Positions 52,097 through 62,338 of a stretch of 64,000 bases of DNA are shown one piece after another (within the stretch, counting starts at the first letter, position 1; each line of letters begins with the position of its first letter). Source of the stretch: Nocardia asteroides (lineage in GTDB: Bacteria > Actinomycetota > Actinomycetes > Mycobacteriales > Mycobacteriaceae); the NCBI GenBank assembly GCA_019930625.1, contig CP082844.1, forward strand, positions 3,534,001 through 3,598,000, written 5' to 3'. A program made the translations under genes and the position numbers. The notes below the pieces were generated by a model, which did not search any database, had not been told where the DNA came from, and saw nothing but the letters and a program-made list of their open reading frames with translations.

Positions 52097-52561
52097 ATGA
52101 GCGACGTCGGGACTCCTCCGTTCGAGGACATCGTCAACGGGGCACTGGAATACACCATCCCGATCGCGCACAAGATGGGTGTCCGGGCGGTGGAGGTGCG
52201 GCGGGGTTTCGCGGCGACCTCGGTGCCCGCCGAGGGCAACGGCAACCACTTCGGCGTGATGTACGCCGGTGTGCTGTTCACCGTCGCCGAGATCCTCGGC
52301 GGCGCGATCGCGGTGGCGACCTTCGACAACTCCGCGTTCTATCCGCTGGTGAAGGACCTGCGCGTGTTCTTCCGCAAGCCGGCCAGGACCGACGTGCGGG
52401 CGGAGGCGACGCTGTCGGAGGCGGAGATCGCACGCGTCACCGCGGAGGCGGCGGAGAACGGCAAATCCGAGTTCACTTTGCGGGCGGTGGTCACCGACGC
52501 CGACGGCGTGGTCGTCGCCGAAACCGAGGGGCTCTACCAGTTGCGGGCGCACGGGAAGTAG
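52097..52561 (+). CDS. Hotdog-fold thioesterase-like protein (YiiD-C/DUF4442)
   Basis: 154 residues. IPIAHKMGVRAVEVRRGFAATSV, NHFGVMYAGVLFTVAEILGG (hotdog helix with Asn/His and Glu) and AFYPLVKDLRVFFRKPARTDV fit a DUF4442/YiiD-C-like thioesterase. It probably hydrolyses an acyl-CoA and could work with the upstream dehydrogenase, although a 146-base gap separates them. Confidence 0.85.
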   Translation: MSDVGTPPFEDIVNGALEYTIPIAHKMGVRAVEVRRGFAATSVPAEGNGNHFGVMYAGVLFTVAEILGGAIAVATFDNSAFYPLVKDLRVFFRKPARTDVRAEATLSEAEIARVTAEAAENGKSEFTLRAVVTDADGVVVAETEGLYQLRAHGK

Positions 52562-53418
<857 letters not shown>

Positions 53419-53426
53419 TGCGTCAC

Positions 53427-53458
53427 CGGCGCCTACCGCGAATCCGCGGTAGGCGCCG
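53427..53458 (+). terminator. Strong terminator after rpf
   Basis: A perfect 14-base stem, CGGCGCCTACCGCG / CGCGGTAGGCGCCG, with 4-base loop AATC, starts 9 bases after the stop codon and is followed by AGCTATTTC. Confidence 0.85.
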
Positions 53459-53625
53459 AGCTATTTCATGGCGATAATACTGATTGCCATATATAGGTGC
53501 TCTCGAAAATCGCATCCGCAATTCGGAATCCGATTATTCACAGCGAATCGTTATTCGCCGTGCCCGAATTCGGCGTTATATTCTGATGCCTGAGCTCGGG
53601 TCTGGTCGCTGCCGGGTAACGGTGC

Positions 53626-54366
53626 TCAGGCACGCCACAGCCGGTCACCGGCGCGGGACAGCACGATGTTCGGCACCACCGCGTTGCGGGACAACCGGGT
53701 GATCGCCAGGACCATCTCGGCGACGTCGCCGGTGGTGAGCATCGTGGACCGGTCGAGAACATCACGCTTCCACGCGGTCATGTCGGTGTCGACGTAGCCG
53801 GGGGACACCGCGGTGGCGCTGACGCCGTTCCCGGACTCCTCCAGCGACACGGTTTCGCACAGCGAGATCAGCGCCGCTTTGGTGGCTCCGTAGGCGGCCA
53901 GGCCCGCCTCTGCGGCGACACCGGTGATCGACGCGAGCGCGACGATCTTCGCGCCGCGCTCCCGATCGGTGTCCGCGCTCTTGCGCAGCAGCGGAAGCGC
54001 CGCCTGGATCAGCGTGAGCGGTGCGCGAAAATTCACCTCCAGCATGCGCTCGCAGCTTTTCGGCGGTAGGTCGGCCACGGTGCCGGCGGTGCCGGTGCCC
54101 GCGCCGAGCACCAGCACGTTCATGCCACCGAAGCGTTCCTCGTGTGCTCGCACCAGGTCGCGCAGCTGATCGAGGTCGTTCATCTGCGCGACCACCGGAT
54201 GCACGTCGGCGCCCGTCTCGTCGCGCAGACGGGCCGCGGTCTGCTCGAGGGTGTCGCGGGTGCGCGCGACGAGAGTCACGTGATAGCCCTCGCCGGCCAG
54301 GCGGCGCGCCACCTCGGCGCCGATGCCGCGCGACCCACCGGTGACCAGCGCGGTACGGACGCTCAT
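53626..54366 (-). CDS. Short-chain dehydrogenase/reductase
   Basis: 246 residues. Cofactor motif VTGGSRGIGAEVARRLAGEG, LVLGAGTGTAG, catalytic Ser in VALASITGVAAEAG and YxxxK in AAYGATKAALISLCE, then VSPGYVDTDM. NAD(P)-dependent oxidoreductase. The ATG overlaps the stop of the thiolase gene upstream, so it may handle a 3-hydroxy- or 3-ketoacyl intermediate. Confidence 0.93.
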   Translation of the reverse strand: MSVRTALVTGGSRGIGAEVARRLAGEGYHVTLVARTRDTLEQTAARLRDETGADVHPVVAQMNDLDQLRDLVRAHEERFGGMNVLVLGAGTGTAGTVADLPPKSCERMLEVNFRAPLTLIQAALPLLRKSADTDRERGAKIVALASITGVAAEAGLAAYGATKAALISLCETVSLEESGNGVSATAVSPGYVDTDMTAWKRDVLDRSTMLTTGDVAEMVLAITRLSRNAVVPNIVLSRAGDRLWRA

Positions 54367-55559
54367 CCGAGACGTTCGATGATCGTGGCGTTGGCCAACC
54401 CGCCCGCCTCGCACATCGTCTGCAGACCGTAACGGCTGCCGGTCTGCTCCAGGTGGTTGACCAGCGTCGCCAGGATGCGGGTGCCCGAGGCGCCCAGTGG
54501 ATGGCCGAGGGCGATCGCGCCGCCGCGGGGGTTCAGCCGCTGCGGGTCGGCGTTCAACTCGTGCTGCCAGACCAGCGGCACCGGCGCGAACGCCTCGTTC
54601 ACCTCGTAGGCGTCGATGTCGTCGATGCCCAGTCCGGCGCGCTCGAGTACTTTGCGAGTGGCCGGGATGACGGCTGTGAGCATCAGCAGCGGGTCGTCGC
54701 CCACCACGGCGAACGAGTGGAATCGGGCGCGCGGGCGCAAGCCCAGCTTCGCCGCCGCTTCCTCGCTCATGATCAGTGCGGCCGAGGCGCCGTCGGTCAG
54801 TGGGGAGGAGTTCCCCGGGGTGATCGACCACTCGATCTCGGGGAAGCGCGTCGTGTACTGATCGTCGGCGAAGGCGGGCCGCAGTTTCGCGAGGCTTTCA
54901 CCGGTGGTGCTGGGCCGGATGGTCTCGTCGGCCGTCAGCGCGCCCGCGGGCACCAGTTCGTTGTCGAATCCGCCTGCCGCCGCGGCTCGAGCGGCGAGCT
55001 GATGCGAGCGGGCGGCGAATTCGTCGAGCGCGGTGCGATCGAACTTCCACCGGGCGCTGATCACCTCGGCCGCGATGCCCTGCTGGATCAGGCCGTCCGG
55101 GTAGCGGTGGGCGAGTGGGCCGCGGTTGGCGTCCTTGCCCTGGCCGTTGGAGAACATCGGCGCGCGGCTCATCGATTCGACGCCGCACGCGATCGCGATG
55201 TCGTAGGCGCCCGCGATGACACCCTGGGCCGCGAAATGCGCGGCCTGCTGGCTGGACCCGCACTGCCGGTCGACCGTGGTGGCGGGCACCGACTCCGGGA
55301 ACCCCGCGGCCAGCGCGGCGGTCCTGCTGATGTTGAACGCCTGCTCGCCGCTCTGTGTGACGCATCCGCCGACCACGTCGTCCACCATCGCGGGATCGAG
55401 GTCGTTACGGGCGACGAGTTCGGCGAGCACGCCCGCCAGCAAGGTGGCCGGATGCACGTCCGACAGGCCGCCGCCTGCCTTGCCCTTACCGGACGGTGTG
55501 CGGACGACATCGACGATGACGGCGGACCTCGCGGACCTCGCGGACCTCGCGAATCTCAT
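54363..55559 (-). CDS. Acetyl-CoA C-acetyltransferase (thiolase)
   Basis: 398 residues. The first Cys is in ATTVDRQCGSSQQAAHFAAQ, the His in VNEAFAPVPLVWQ, GGAIALGHPLGASGTRIL carries the second His region, and the terminal Cys is in QTMCEAGGLANATII. It performs thiolytic cleavage or condensation of acyl-CoAs. The N-terminus has an odd FARSARSARSAV run from a 9-base tandem repeat, instead of a short Met-Xaa-AVIV start. Confidence 0.94.
   Translation of the reverse strand: MRFARSARSARSAVIVDVVRTPSGKGKAGGGLSDVHPATLLAGVLAELVARNDLDPAMVDDVVGGCVTQSGEQAFNISRTAALAAGFPESVPATTVDRQCGSSQQAAHFAAQGVIAGAYDIAIACGVESMSRAPMFSNGQGKDANRGPLAHRYPDGLIQQGIAAEVISARWKFDRTALDEFAARSHQLAARAAAAGGFDNELVPAGALTADETIRPSTTGESLAKLRPAFADDQYTTRFPEIEWSITPGNSSPLTDGASAALIMSEEAAAKLGLRPRARFHSFAVVGDDPLLMLTAVIPATRKVLERAGLGIDDIDAYEVNEAFAPVPLVWQHELNADPQRLNPRGGAIALGHPLGASGTRILATLVNHLEQTGSRYGLQTMCEAGGLANATIIERLG
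55522..55557. repeat. 9-base tandem repeat in the thiolase 5' end
   Basis: Three perfect copies of GCGGACCTC (55522-55548) plus one degenerate copy. It encodes Ala-Arg-Ser repeats just after the start codon; repeat-number change would not shift the frame. Confidence 0.8.
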
Positions 55560-55643
55560 AGCCCTCTCCGATCAGCTAAGTTAATTGCTATTCTCGCCTA
55601 AGTTAACATGAATTCGCGTCTGCGAACCATGTTGATGGCACTC

Positions 55644-56693
55644 TCACGCCGGGTAGGTGTGGGTTTCGGTGGCCTTGACCGCTGCCCACAGTCGCAGGCC
55701 GGGCCGAAGTCGCAGCTCGGCCACGGTGGCCGGGGTGACGTCGGCGAGCACGGGTGGGGCGCCGTCGAGCCGGACTCGGACGGTGTGGGCGTGCTGTTCG
55801 ATCGCGGCGACGGTGACCGGCCAGGTGTTGCGCGGGCTGCCCGCGGGAGGCGCCGGGTGCAGGCCGACCGCGGTCGGTGCGAAGGCGACGTGCACCGGTC
55901 CGCTGCCCGGCTCGGCCACGGTGAACGAACCCCCGTCCGCGAGGTGGACGGTGGTGTCCCGGGCGGTCCCGCGATAGAGGTTGAGACCGACCAGGTTGGC
56001 GACGTAGTCGGAGCGCGGCCGCCGTGCGACCTCGGCGGGCGGACCGTGCTGCACCACCGCGCCGTCCTCGACGATCACCAGGCGGTCGGCCAGGACCATC
56101 GCGTCGAGCGGATCGTGCGTGACGAGCACGGTGTGCCCGGGATAGTCGGCCAAATGGTGGGCGAGGTCCGACCGGACCCGTAGCCGCGTGCTCGCATCCA
56201 GCGCGGCCAGTGGTTCGTCGAGCAGCAGCAGCGCCGGGTCGGTGGCCAGTGCCCGGGCCAGCGCCACTCGCTGCGCCTGGCCTCCGGACAGGGCGCGCGG
56301 TTCGGCGGCGGCCTGCGGCGCCAGCCCGACGCGCTCGAGCCAGTGCGCGGCGCGTGCGCGGGCCGCGGCGCGACCGTGCCCGCGAGCGCGCAGCCCGAAC
56401 GCGACATTCTCCAGAGCGCTGAGGTGGGAGAACAGCAAGTAGTCCTGGAAGACGACGCCGATCCGTCGCCGCTCGGCGGGGACGAACACCTTCGGCGGCG
56501 CGTCCCAGGTTTCGTCGTCGAGCCGGATCGCGCCCTCGGTGAGCGGCGTCAGCCCGGCCAGCGCGCGCAACGCGGTGGTCTTGCCCGCGCCGTTGGGGCC
56601 GAGCAGGGCGACCACCTCACCCGGCGCGACGGTCACGCAGATGTCGAGCCGGAACGACTCCCGGGTGATCCGCAGGTGCGCGTCCAGCGTCAC
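55644..56693 (-). CDS. modC: Molybdate ABC importer ATP-binding protein
   Basis: 349 residues. Walker A LLGPNGAGKTTALRALAG, Q-loop VFQDYLLFSHL, signature ALSGGQAQRVALARAL, Walker B LLLLDEPLAALD and H-switch VTHDPLDAMVL, followed by a C-terminal TOBE-type domain (~residues 270-345). GTG 56693 overlaps the modB stop by four bases. Confidence 0.94.
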   Translation of the reverse strand: MTLDAHLRITRESFRLDICVTVAPGEVVALLGPNGAGKTTALRALAGLTPLTEGAIRLDDETWDAPPKVFVPAERRRIGVVFQDYLLFSHLSALENVAFGLRARGHGRAAARARAAHWLERVGLAPQAAAEPRALSGGQAQRVALARALATDPALLLLDEPLAALDASTRLRVRSDLAHHLADYPGHTVLVTHDPLDAMVLADRLVIVEDGAVVQHGPPAEVARRPRSDYVANLVGLNLYRGTARDTTVHLADGGSFTVAEPGSGPVHVAFAPTAVGLHPAPPAGSPRNTWPVTVAAIEQHAHTVRVRLDGAPPVLADVTPATVAELRLRPGLRLWAAVKATETHTYPA

Positions 56694-57502
56694 ATCACAC
56701 CTCGGATCCACCGCTCCCGCAGCGCGACCAGCACCGCCACCGAGACGCCGAGCAGGACCAGGCTCAGCACGATCGCGTCGGCCGGATCGGTCTCCAGCGC
56801 CAGGTAGACCGCCAACGGCATCGTGGTGGTCCGCCCGGGGAAGTTACCCGCGAACGTGATGGTGGCGCCGAATTCACCCAGCGCCCGCGCCCAGCACAAC
56901 ACCGCGCCCGCGACGATGCCGGGCAGCACCGACGGCACCGTGACCCGCCGGAAGGTCAGCCAGCGCGACGCGCCGAGGGTCGCGGCCGCCTCTTCGAAGC
57001 GCGGATCGGCCGCCCGCAGCGCGCCCTCCACCGAGATCACCAGGAACGGCATCGCCACGAACGCCTCCGCGACCACCACGCCCGCGGTCGTGAACGGCAA
57101 CGACACGCCGAGCCATTCGTGCAGGTAGCGGCCGACCAATCCGCGCCTGCCGAGCACCAGCAGCAAGGCGACGCCGCCGACGACCGGGGGCAACACCAGC
57201 GGAACGGTGACCAGTGCCCGGATCAGCCCGCTTCCCGGTACCTCGCCGCGCGCGAGCAGCCAGGCCAGCGGGATGCCGAATACCAGGCAGATCACCGTCG
57301 CCAGGCTCGCGCACACCAGCGAAAGGCGCAGCGCCTGGCCGACTTCCGCGGTCAGCAGCCGGTCGGGCAGCGTCCGCCACGGCGCGCGCAACAGCAATCC
57401 CAGCAGCGGTACGACCAGGAACGCCAGCGCACCCACCGCGGGCAGCACCAGGACGAGGGGGCGTCGTCCCGCGGGTGTCCGTCGCCGTGCCGCGCGGATC
57501 AC
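56690..57502 (-). CDS. modB: Molybdate ABC importer permease
   Basis: 270 residues with six membrane segments. The EAA-type loop is EGALRAADPRFEEAAATLGA, with ARALGEFGATITFAGNFPG and RTTTMPLAVYLALE typical of ModB. It overlaps both modA and modC by four bases, so the three are translationally coupled. Confidence 0.95.
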   Translation of the reverse strand: MIRAARRRTPAGRRPLVLVLPAVGALAFLVVPLLGLLLRAPWRTLPDRLLTAEVGQALRLSLVCASLATVICLVFGIPLAWLLARGEVPGSGLIRALVTVPLVLPPVVGGVALLLVLGRRGLVGRYLHEWLGVSLPFTTAGVVVAEAFVAMPFLVISVEGALRAADPRFEEAAATLGASRWLTFRRVTVPSVLPGIVAGAVLCWARALGEFGATITFAGNFPGRTTTMPLAVYLALETDPADAIVLSLVLLGVSVAVLVALRERWIRGVM

Positions 57503-58275
57503 GGTGTCTCGAATCCCGCCTCCGCGAACACCGCGCGCGCCTGGTCGGAACGTATGAATTCGACGAACGCGGCCGCCGCCGCGGCATTGGGCGCGTGCGC
57601 CAGCGGTGCCACCGGATAGTCGTTGATCGCCTTGCCTGCTTCCGGGACGGCGATGCCCTCCACCTGAGCGCCGCCCGCTCGCACGTCGGTGCGATAGACC
57701 AGGGCGGCGTCGACCTCGCCGAGTTTCACCTTGGTCAGCGCCGCTTTGACGTCGGTCTCGCGCGTGTCCGGCCGGGGGTCGACGCCCGCCGCCTGGAAGA
57801 CCGTCGTCGCGGCCGCGCCGCACGGCACCTGCTCGGCGCACAGCGCTATCTCGAGCTCGGTCCTGCCGAAATCGGCCAGTGCGGTGACCCCACCGGGATT
57901 GCCCTTCGGCACCGCGATCTCCAGCCTGTTGCGCGCGAAGGTGGCCGGTGCGGCGGTGACCTCGCCCGCGTCCACGACCTGCTGCATGTTCTTCGGCGCG
58001 GCCGCGGCGAAGACGTCGGCGGGTGCGCCCTGGATGATCTGTTCGGCGAGTGCGGAGCTGGCGCCGAAGCTGTAGACCACCCGCACCCCCGGGTGCGCGG
58101 CCTCGAACCGGTCGCCGAGTTCGGTGAACGTCTCGGTCAGCGAGGCCGCGGCGAACACCGTCACGGTGCCGCCGATCCGGTCCGCATCTGCGGAGCCCGC
58201 GTCGTCGGAGCCGCAACCGGTCAACGCCATCGCGGCGACTCCGGCAGCGGCCACCACGCTCAGCGATCGAATCAT
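57499..58275 (-). CDS. modA: Molybdate-binding lipoprotein
   Basis: 258 residues. Signal peptide with lipobox ALTGCGSD. TVFAAASLTETFTELGDRFE, VVYSFGASSALAEQIIQGAPADVFAAA and YPVAPLAHAPN are standard ModA oxyanion-binding elements. It captures molybdate or tungstate outside the membrane. Confidence 0.95.
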   Translation of the reverse strand: MIRSLSVVAAAGVAAMALTGCGSDDAGSADADRIGGTVTVFAAASLTETFTELGDRFEAAHPGVRVVYSFGASSALAEQIIQGAPADVFAAAAPKNMQQVVDAGEVTAAPATFARNRLEIAVPKGNPGGVTALADFGRTELEIALCAEQVPCGAAATTVFQAAGVDPRPDTRETDVKAALTKVKLGEVDAALVYRTDVRAGGAQVEGIAVPEAGKAINDYPVAPLAHAPNAAAAAAFVEFIRSDQARAVFAEAGFETP

Positions 58276-58281
58276 CCCTGG

Positions 58282-58680
58282 TCAACTCTCCGGTATCTCG
58301 ACGACGACGTGTGTCGATTTGACCGACGCCACCGCGACGCTGCCGACTTCGAGCCCGAGTTCCTCGACCGACTCCCGGCTCAGCAGCGACACCAGGCGGA
58401 ACGGCCCGGCCTGCATTTCGACCTGGGCCATGACGGTGTCCTTGACCACCCGCGTGACGATGCCGCGCATGCGATTGCGCGCCGACGCGGCCACGGTGAC
58501 CCCCGGCTGGGGAGCCTCCGCGTTGGCCCGGAGGAACTCGGCGAGTTCCCGCCCGCTGACGCCCTTGCGCCCGTTGCCGAGCTGGAGCGCGGTCAGTTTG
58601 CCCTGATCGATCCAGCGCCGCACGGTGTCGTCGCTGACCCCGAGCAGCGAGGCAGCCTCGCTGATCCGCAAATTCGACAT
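58282..58680 (-). CDS. Molybdopterin-binding (TOBE) protein with HTH
   Basis: 132 residues. Excisionase/MerR-like HTH LRISEAASLLGVSDDTVRRWIDQGKL at the start and a Mop/TOBE molybdate-binding domain (~60-130: RNRMRGIVTRVVKDTVMAQVEM, VEELGLEVGSVAVASVKSTHVVV). It is encoded six bases before modA, so it is probably a molybdate-responsive regulator of the operon. Confidence 0.92.
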   Translation of the reverse strand: MSNLRISEAASLLGVSDDTVRRWIDQGKLTALQLGNGRKGVSGRELAEFLRANAEAPQPGVTVAASARNRMRGIVTRVVKDTVMAQVEMQAGPFRLVSLLSRESVEELGLEVGSVAVASVKSTHVVVEIPES

Positions 58681-58767
58681 GAAGTGCAGTTTATTTCCGT
58701 ATCTGCGGAAATCAAGCCGGGTGGAGAACGTGATGTGACGTCGGCCGCCGCGTGCGATCGGTCCGTC

Positions 58768-59466
58768 TCAGGCCGCGGTCAACCGCAGCATCGAACGCGC
58801 ACCGGGCTGGAATTCGAAATCGACGTCGACGATGTCCGACCGGATGCGGTCGGCGCGCAATGCGTTACGGAGGCGGTCGAGCAGGTCGTCCAGCCGCCTG
58901 CCCGCATGGCCGACGAGCGGGAACACCCGGACCTCGCCACGGCTCGTGCGCGCCAGCTCCCGCAGGGCGGCCAGGTGGAAGCCGAAATCCAGCCGGTCGG
59001 CGTAGGTGAACAGCAGATGCGAACTCAGCACCAGATCGAAGGCGCGATCGGGGAAGTCGAGGGCGGGCAGCACGCCGAAGTGGTAGCGCCCCGGGTTGGC
59101 GTGCAGGTCCTCGGTGAAGCGACGGGCCGCGGCCTGCCGCAGCCGCCGATGGCCCTCGGGGTCGCCGTAGAAGTCCCATACGAAGCGGTCGGCGGCGGCT
59201 GTGGTGTAGGACGCGTTGCGGTCCAGTTCCGCGGACGCCAGGGCGGTCAGTTCCGCGGCGGGCATGCGATAGACCGGATCGACCGCGACCACCCGCGCGC
59301 CGAGTGCGGCCGCCTCCGCCGCGAAGCCGGCAGCGCCACCTGGGCAGTCGAGGATGTCGCCGCGCAGGTCGTCGTCCGTGAGTGCGAACATGGCCCGGTA
59401 CTCGCTCAGCGATCGACCGGTCAGCAGATAGCGGCCATCGCCCAGCGGATCCTGCTCGTCTCCCAT
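58768..59466 (-). CDS. Class I SAM-dependent methyltransferase-like protein
   Basis: 232 residues from ATG 59466. The SAM motif I region is ILDCPGGAAGFAAEAAALGARVVAVDP; ALDFPDRAFDLVLSSHLLFTY resembles motif II. The C-terminal half is variable, and the substrate is unknown. Confidence 0.85.
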   Translation of the reverse strand: MGDEQDPLGDGRYLLTGRSLSEYRAMFALTDDDLRGDILDCPGGAAGFAAEAAALGARVVAVDPVYRMPAAELTALASAELDRNASYTTAAADRFVWDFYGDPEGHRRLRQAAARRFTEDLHANPGRYHFGVLPALDFPDRAFDLVLSSHLLFTYADRLDFGFHLAALRELARTSRGEVRVFPLVGHAGRRLDDLLDRLRNALRADRIRSDIVDVDFEFQPGARSMLRLTAA

Positions 59467-59514
59467 GCGTCGGACGGTAGCCACGCGCCGGGGACGGTGC
59501 GAGGGAATTTCGCC

Positions 59515-60762
59515 CTAGGTCTGGTCGGGGCCGGTTGCCCGGCTCGGGTAGAGGCGCTGGATCGTCAGCGCGGCCGCGAGCAGCCGCGAGTCGTGCGGAT
59601 CGGTGGGATCGACGCCGGTGAGTTCGGCGATGCGGCGCAGGCGGTAGCTGAAGGTGTTGGGGTGCACGTGGATCTCGGCGGCCGCGGCCTTGCGGTCGGA
59701 ACCGTGCCGCAGGTGGGCGTCGAGCGCGTCGAGCAGGTGCGGGCTGTCCAGGATCGGGGCGATGCGTTCGGCCAGCCGCGTGCGCGCGGTACCCGGTCTG
59801 GTGAGCTGGTACTCCAGCAACAGGTCGTCGAGCTGGTAGACGCCCGGGGGCCTGCCGAGCAGGCGCGCGAGTTCGGCGAGGTCGGTCGCTTCTTTCGCGG
59901 TCTGCGGGATGGCGTCCCTGGGCACGGACGGATATTCGGCGAGGAATACCGCGACGCCGAAGCGCTCGGTCAGTTCCGCGGCCAGCCGGGTATGGCGGGT
60001 CTCGTCCAGCTCGGCTTCGGAAGCGCTGGGCAGCAACGCGATTCCGGTCCAGCCGTCGAAGGTGGCCAGCGTCGTGGTGCCCGCCAGGGCGTCCAACGTG
60101 CGGTGCAGGATGCGGATGCGGCGCCGCCCGACCAGCGTCGCGACGGGACTCGGCTGGTCGTCGTGCCGGATGTGGATCGCCAGCACCGTGTAGTGCTCGG
60201 CCAAGGCGGTGTCGGCCCGCGCCGCCAGCTCCGCGGCGGGCAATCCGTGCAGCAGCGCCGAGCACAGCGCGCGGCGCGCCTCCCGTTCCGCGTTGTAGAT
60301 GGACTGCTCGACCTCGGCGTAGGTCTCCACGACCGTGATGTTGATCCGCATGAGCAGATCGAGCAGGCGGCTGCCGACCAGGACGAGATCGTCGAGCTCC
60401 TCGGGGGAGGCCAGCGCGGCCGCCTCCTGGAGCACCGACTGCGCGGAACCGTGCATGGCCTCGATCAGCACGGGGAGCGGAAACCGGTCCTCGGCGTGCC
60501 GCTCGGCCACCGGAGCGACGAAGGTCGCGACCTCGGCCTGAGTGAAGCTGCGCTGTTCGCCGATCGCTTGGAGCGCCGCCCGGCCGCAGGCGTAGATCGC
60601 CGGAAGCACCTCGGCCGTGAAATGCCCCTCCGGCAGGTCGGCGGCCGGCGGGGTGGTGCCGAGGCCCGCGGCGAGCATGCGCTCGGCGATCTGCGGCCAG
60701 CGAGTGAGCAACCGGCTGACGAGCGGGGCGTCCCCGGCCACCGGGGACAACGCGACGGGCAT
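59515..60762 (-). CDS. PucR/CdaR-type transcriptional regulator
   Basis: 415 residues. The N-terminal ~170 form a RsbT-like sensor (LLTRWPQIAERMLAAG), the middle a GGDEF-like core, and the C-terminal HTH_30 reads HLRHGSDRKAAAAEIHVHPNTFSYRLRR. Such regulators often control catabolic or lipid genes. It is divergent from the secreted lipase. Confidence 0.92.
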   Translation of the reverse strand: MPVALSPVAGDAPLVSRLLTRWPQIAERMLAAGLGTTPPAADLPEGHFTAEVLPAIYACGRAALQAIGEQRSFTQAEVATFVAPVAERHAEDRFPLPVLIEAMHGSAQSVLQEAAALASPEELDDLVLVGSRLLDLLMRINITVVETYAEVEQSIYNAEREARRALCSALLHGLPAAELAARADTALAEHYTVLAIHIRHDDQPSPVATLVGRRRIRILHRTLDALAGTTTLATFDGWTGIALLPSASEAELDETRHTRLAAELTERFGVAVFLAEYPSVPRDAIPQTAKEATDLAELARLLGRPPGVYQLDDLLLEYQLTRPGTARTRLAERIAPILDSPHLLDALDAHLRHGSDRKAAAAEIHVHPNTFSYRLRRIAELTGVDPTDPHDSRLLAAALTIQRLYPSRATGPDQT

Positions 60763-61025
60763 GGGCCGATTGTTTCCGACCACCGAACGCGCGGCAAGGT
60801 CGTGCGCGCTGTCGCGCGAATTTTGGTTCGCACACCAATTTCCGGATGAAATGTTCTCTTCGGCGTGCAGTGACATCCCTGCGGGTCGCGCCATACATTC
60901 GGGAGGCGGCTCGCAACTATGGTCTCGGTCACATCGACATCCGAAAGTGGCGTGGGAGACATTCTGTGGCGGTGCTCGATTACCCGCCGGGCCGCGCTTT
61001 TTCGGCGCGAATGGAAGTGAACTGG

Positions 61026-62171
61026 ATGTTGGCAATGATGCACAACGCTCGGCGGGCGATTCTCGGTGCCGCGGTGATCGCCGGCGTGACAATGGCCGCC
61101 GCACTGGGCGGCGGGGCGGCGCACGCGCAGGAGGAGATCGAACCGACACAGCAGGCGCTCGCGGACTACATCAGCGCGGGACTGACACCCGCCCCGGACG
61201 GCAGCCTGCCCCGCGCGATCGTGGACACCGGCAGCTCGGGCTGGGCCACCAGCGTCGCTTCCGACGCCTCCGGCGAAGGCCCGGAGATGTCGGCGTACCT
61301 GGCCGCGTTCGCCTACGGACTGACCCATCCCGACTCGGCTCCCGCAGGCGCCAACCGCTGGAACTGCGCGCCGACCGCCGAACACCCGCGGCCGGTGGTG
61401 CTGTTGCACGGCACCTGGTTGAACGCCTACGACACCTTCTCCTACCTGTCGCCGCGCCTGGCGCGCGCCGGGCACTGCGTGTTCGCCTTCAACTACGGAC
61501 GCTCCGGCCTGCTGCAAGGCGGCGGGCTCGGACCGGTCCTGCCCGGGCGCTACGGTGTCGGCCGGATGGAGGACTCGGCGTCGCAGTTGCGCGACTTCAT
61601 CGATCGGGTACTGGCCGCGACCGGTGCGCAGGCCGTCGACATCGTCGGGCATTCCCAAGGCGGCACGATCGCCAACCACTACCTGAAATTCGAAGGCGGC
61701 CAGGGCAAAGTGGGCAAGCTGGTTAGCCTGGGCGCCACCCATCACGGCACCTCGCTGATGGGCATCGCGACACTGGGCCGGATCATCAACAACTTGGGCG
61801 TCGACATTCTCGGGTTCTACGAGCCGCTGGTGGGATTCGCCAATATCCAGCAGGCAGTGGGCTCGCCGTTCTACGCCAGGTTGAACGCACAGGGCGACAC
61901 GGTTCCCGGCGTCGCCTACACGGCGGTCGGTTCCCGGCACGACGAGGTCACCAACCCCTACCACTGGACATTCCTGCAAGCGGGTCCCGACGCGACGGTG
62001 GACAACATCACGCTGCAAGAAGGGTGCGACCAGGATCTGTCGGACCACCTGACGATGATGTATTCCCCGCGGACGGCATCGATCGTTTTGCGCGCGCTCG
62101 ATCCGGTCGCGCATCCGGCGCTGGAATGCACCTTCAATCCGTGGTTGATCGGCGGTAACGGCAGCCTTTGA
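61026..62171 (+). CDS. Secreted triacylglycerol lipase (class 2)
   Basis: 381 residues from ATG 61026. Signal peptide AILGAAVIAGVTMAAALGGG with cleavage after AHA. Then a Pseudomonas-class-2/EstA-like lipase: VVLLHGTWLNAYDTFSYL (oxyanion), VDIVGHSQGGTIANHYL (nucleophile Ser), SRHDEVTNPYHW (Asp) and DQDLSDHLTMMY (His). It hydrolyses triglycerides outside the cell. The open frame extends upstream, but the Arg-rich leader is not needed. Confidence 0.92.
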   Translation: MLAMMHNARRAILGAAVIAGVTMAAALGGGAAHAQEEIEPTQQALADYISAGLTPAPDGSLPRAIVDTGSSGWATSVASDASGEGPEMSAYLAAFAYGLTHPDSAPAGANRWNCAPTAEHPRPVVLLHGTWLNAYDTFSYLSPRLARAGHCVFAFNYGRSGLLQGGGLGPVLPGRYGVGRMEDSASQLRDFIDRVLAATGAQAVDIVGHSQGGTIANHYLKFEGGQGKVGKLVSLGATHHGTSLMGIATLGRIINNLGVDILGFYEPLVGFANIQQAVGSPFYARLNAQGDTVPGVAYTAVGSRHDEVTNPYHWTFLQAGPDATVDNITLQEGCDQDLSDHLTMMYSPRTASIVLRALDPVAHPALECTFNPWLIGGNGSL

Positions 62172-62338
62172 GCGGCGCTGTCACTGCATCGTCACGAGAA
62201 ATCACGACCGGCTGATTGGCTCCGGGGACAATTCTTTTCCGGTCGCGACCTTGGTTGGCTGGAACACGGGCATCCGGCCGCGTCACCGGCGCGGGGGTGC
62301 CCGTGCTCACGGCCGTGCCGTCGGAAAGGAACAACGGG

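Noticed and set aside
55522..55557. CRISPR-like repeat
   Set aside because: Units are 9 bases, contiguous, without spacers, and inside a coding region.
57214..60849. 1211-codon plus-strand open frame
   Set aside because: It runs antisense to modB, modA, the Mop regulator, the methyltransferase and the PucR gene. Its Arg/Gly/His-rich composition is typical of GC shadows.
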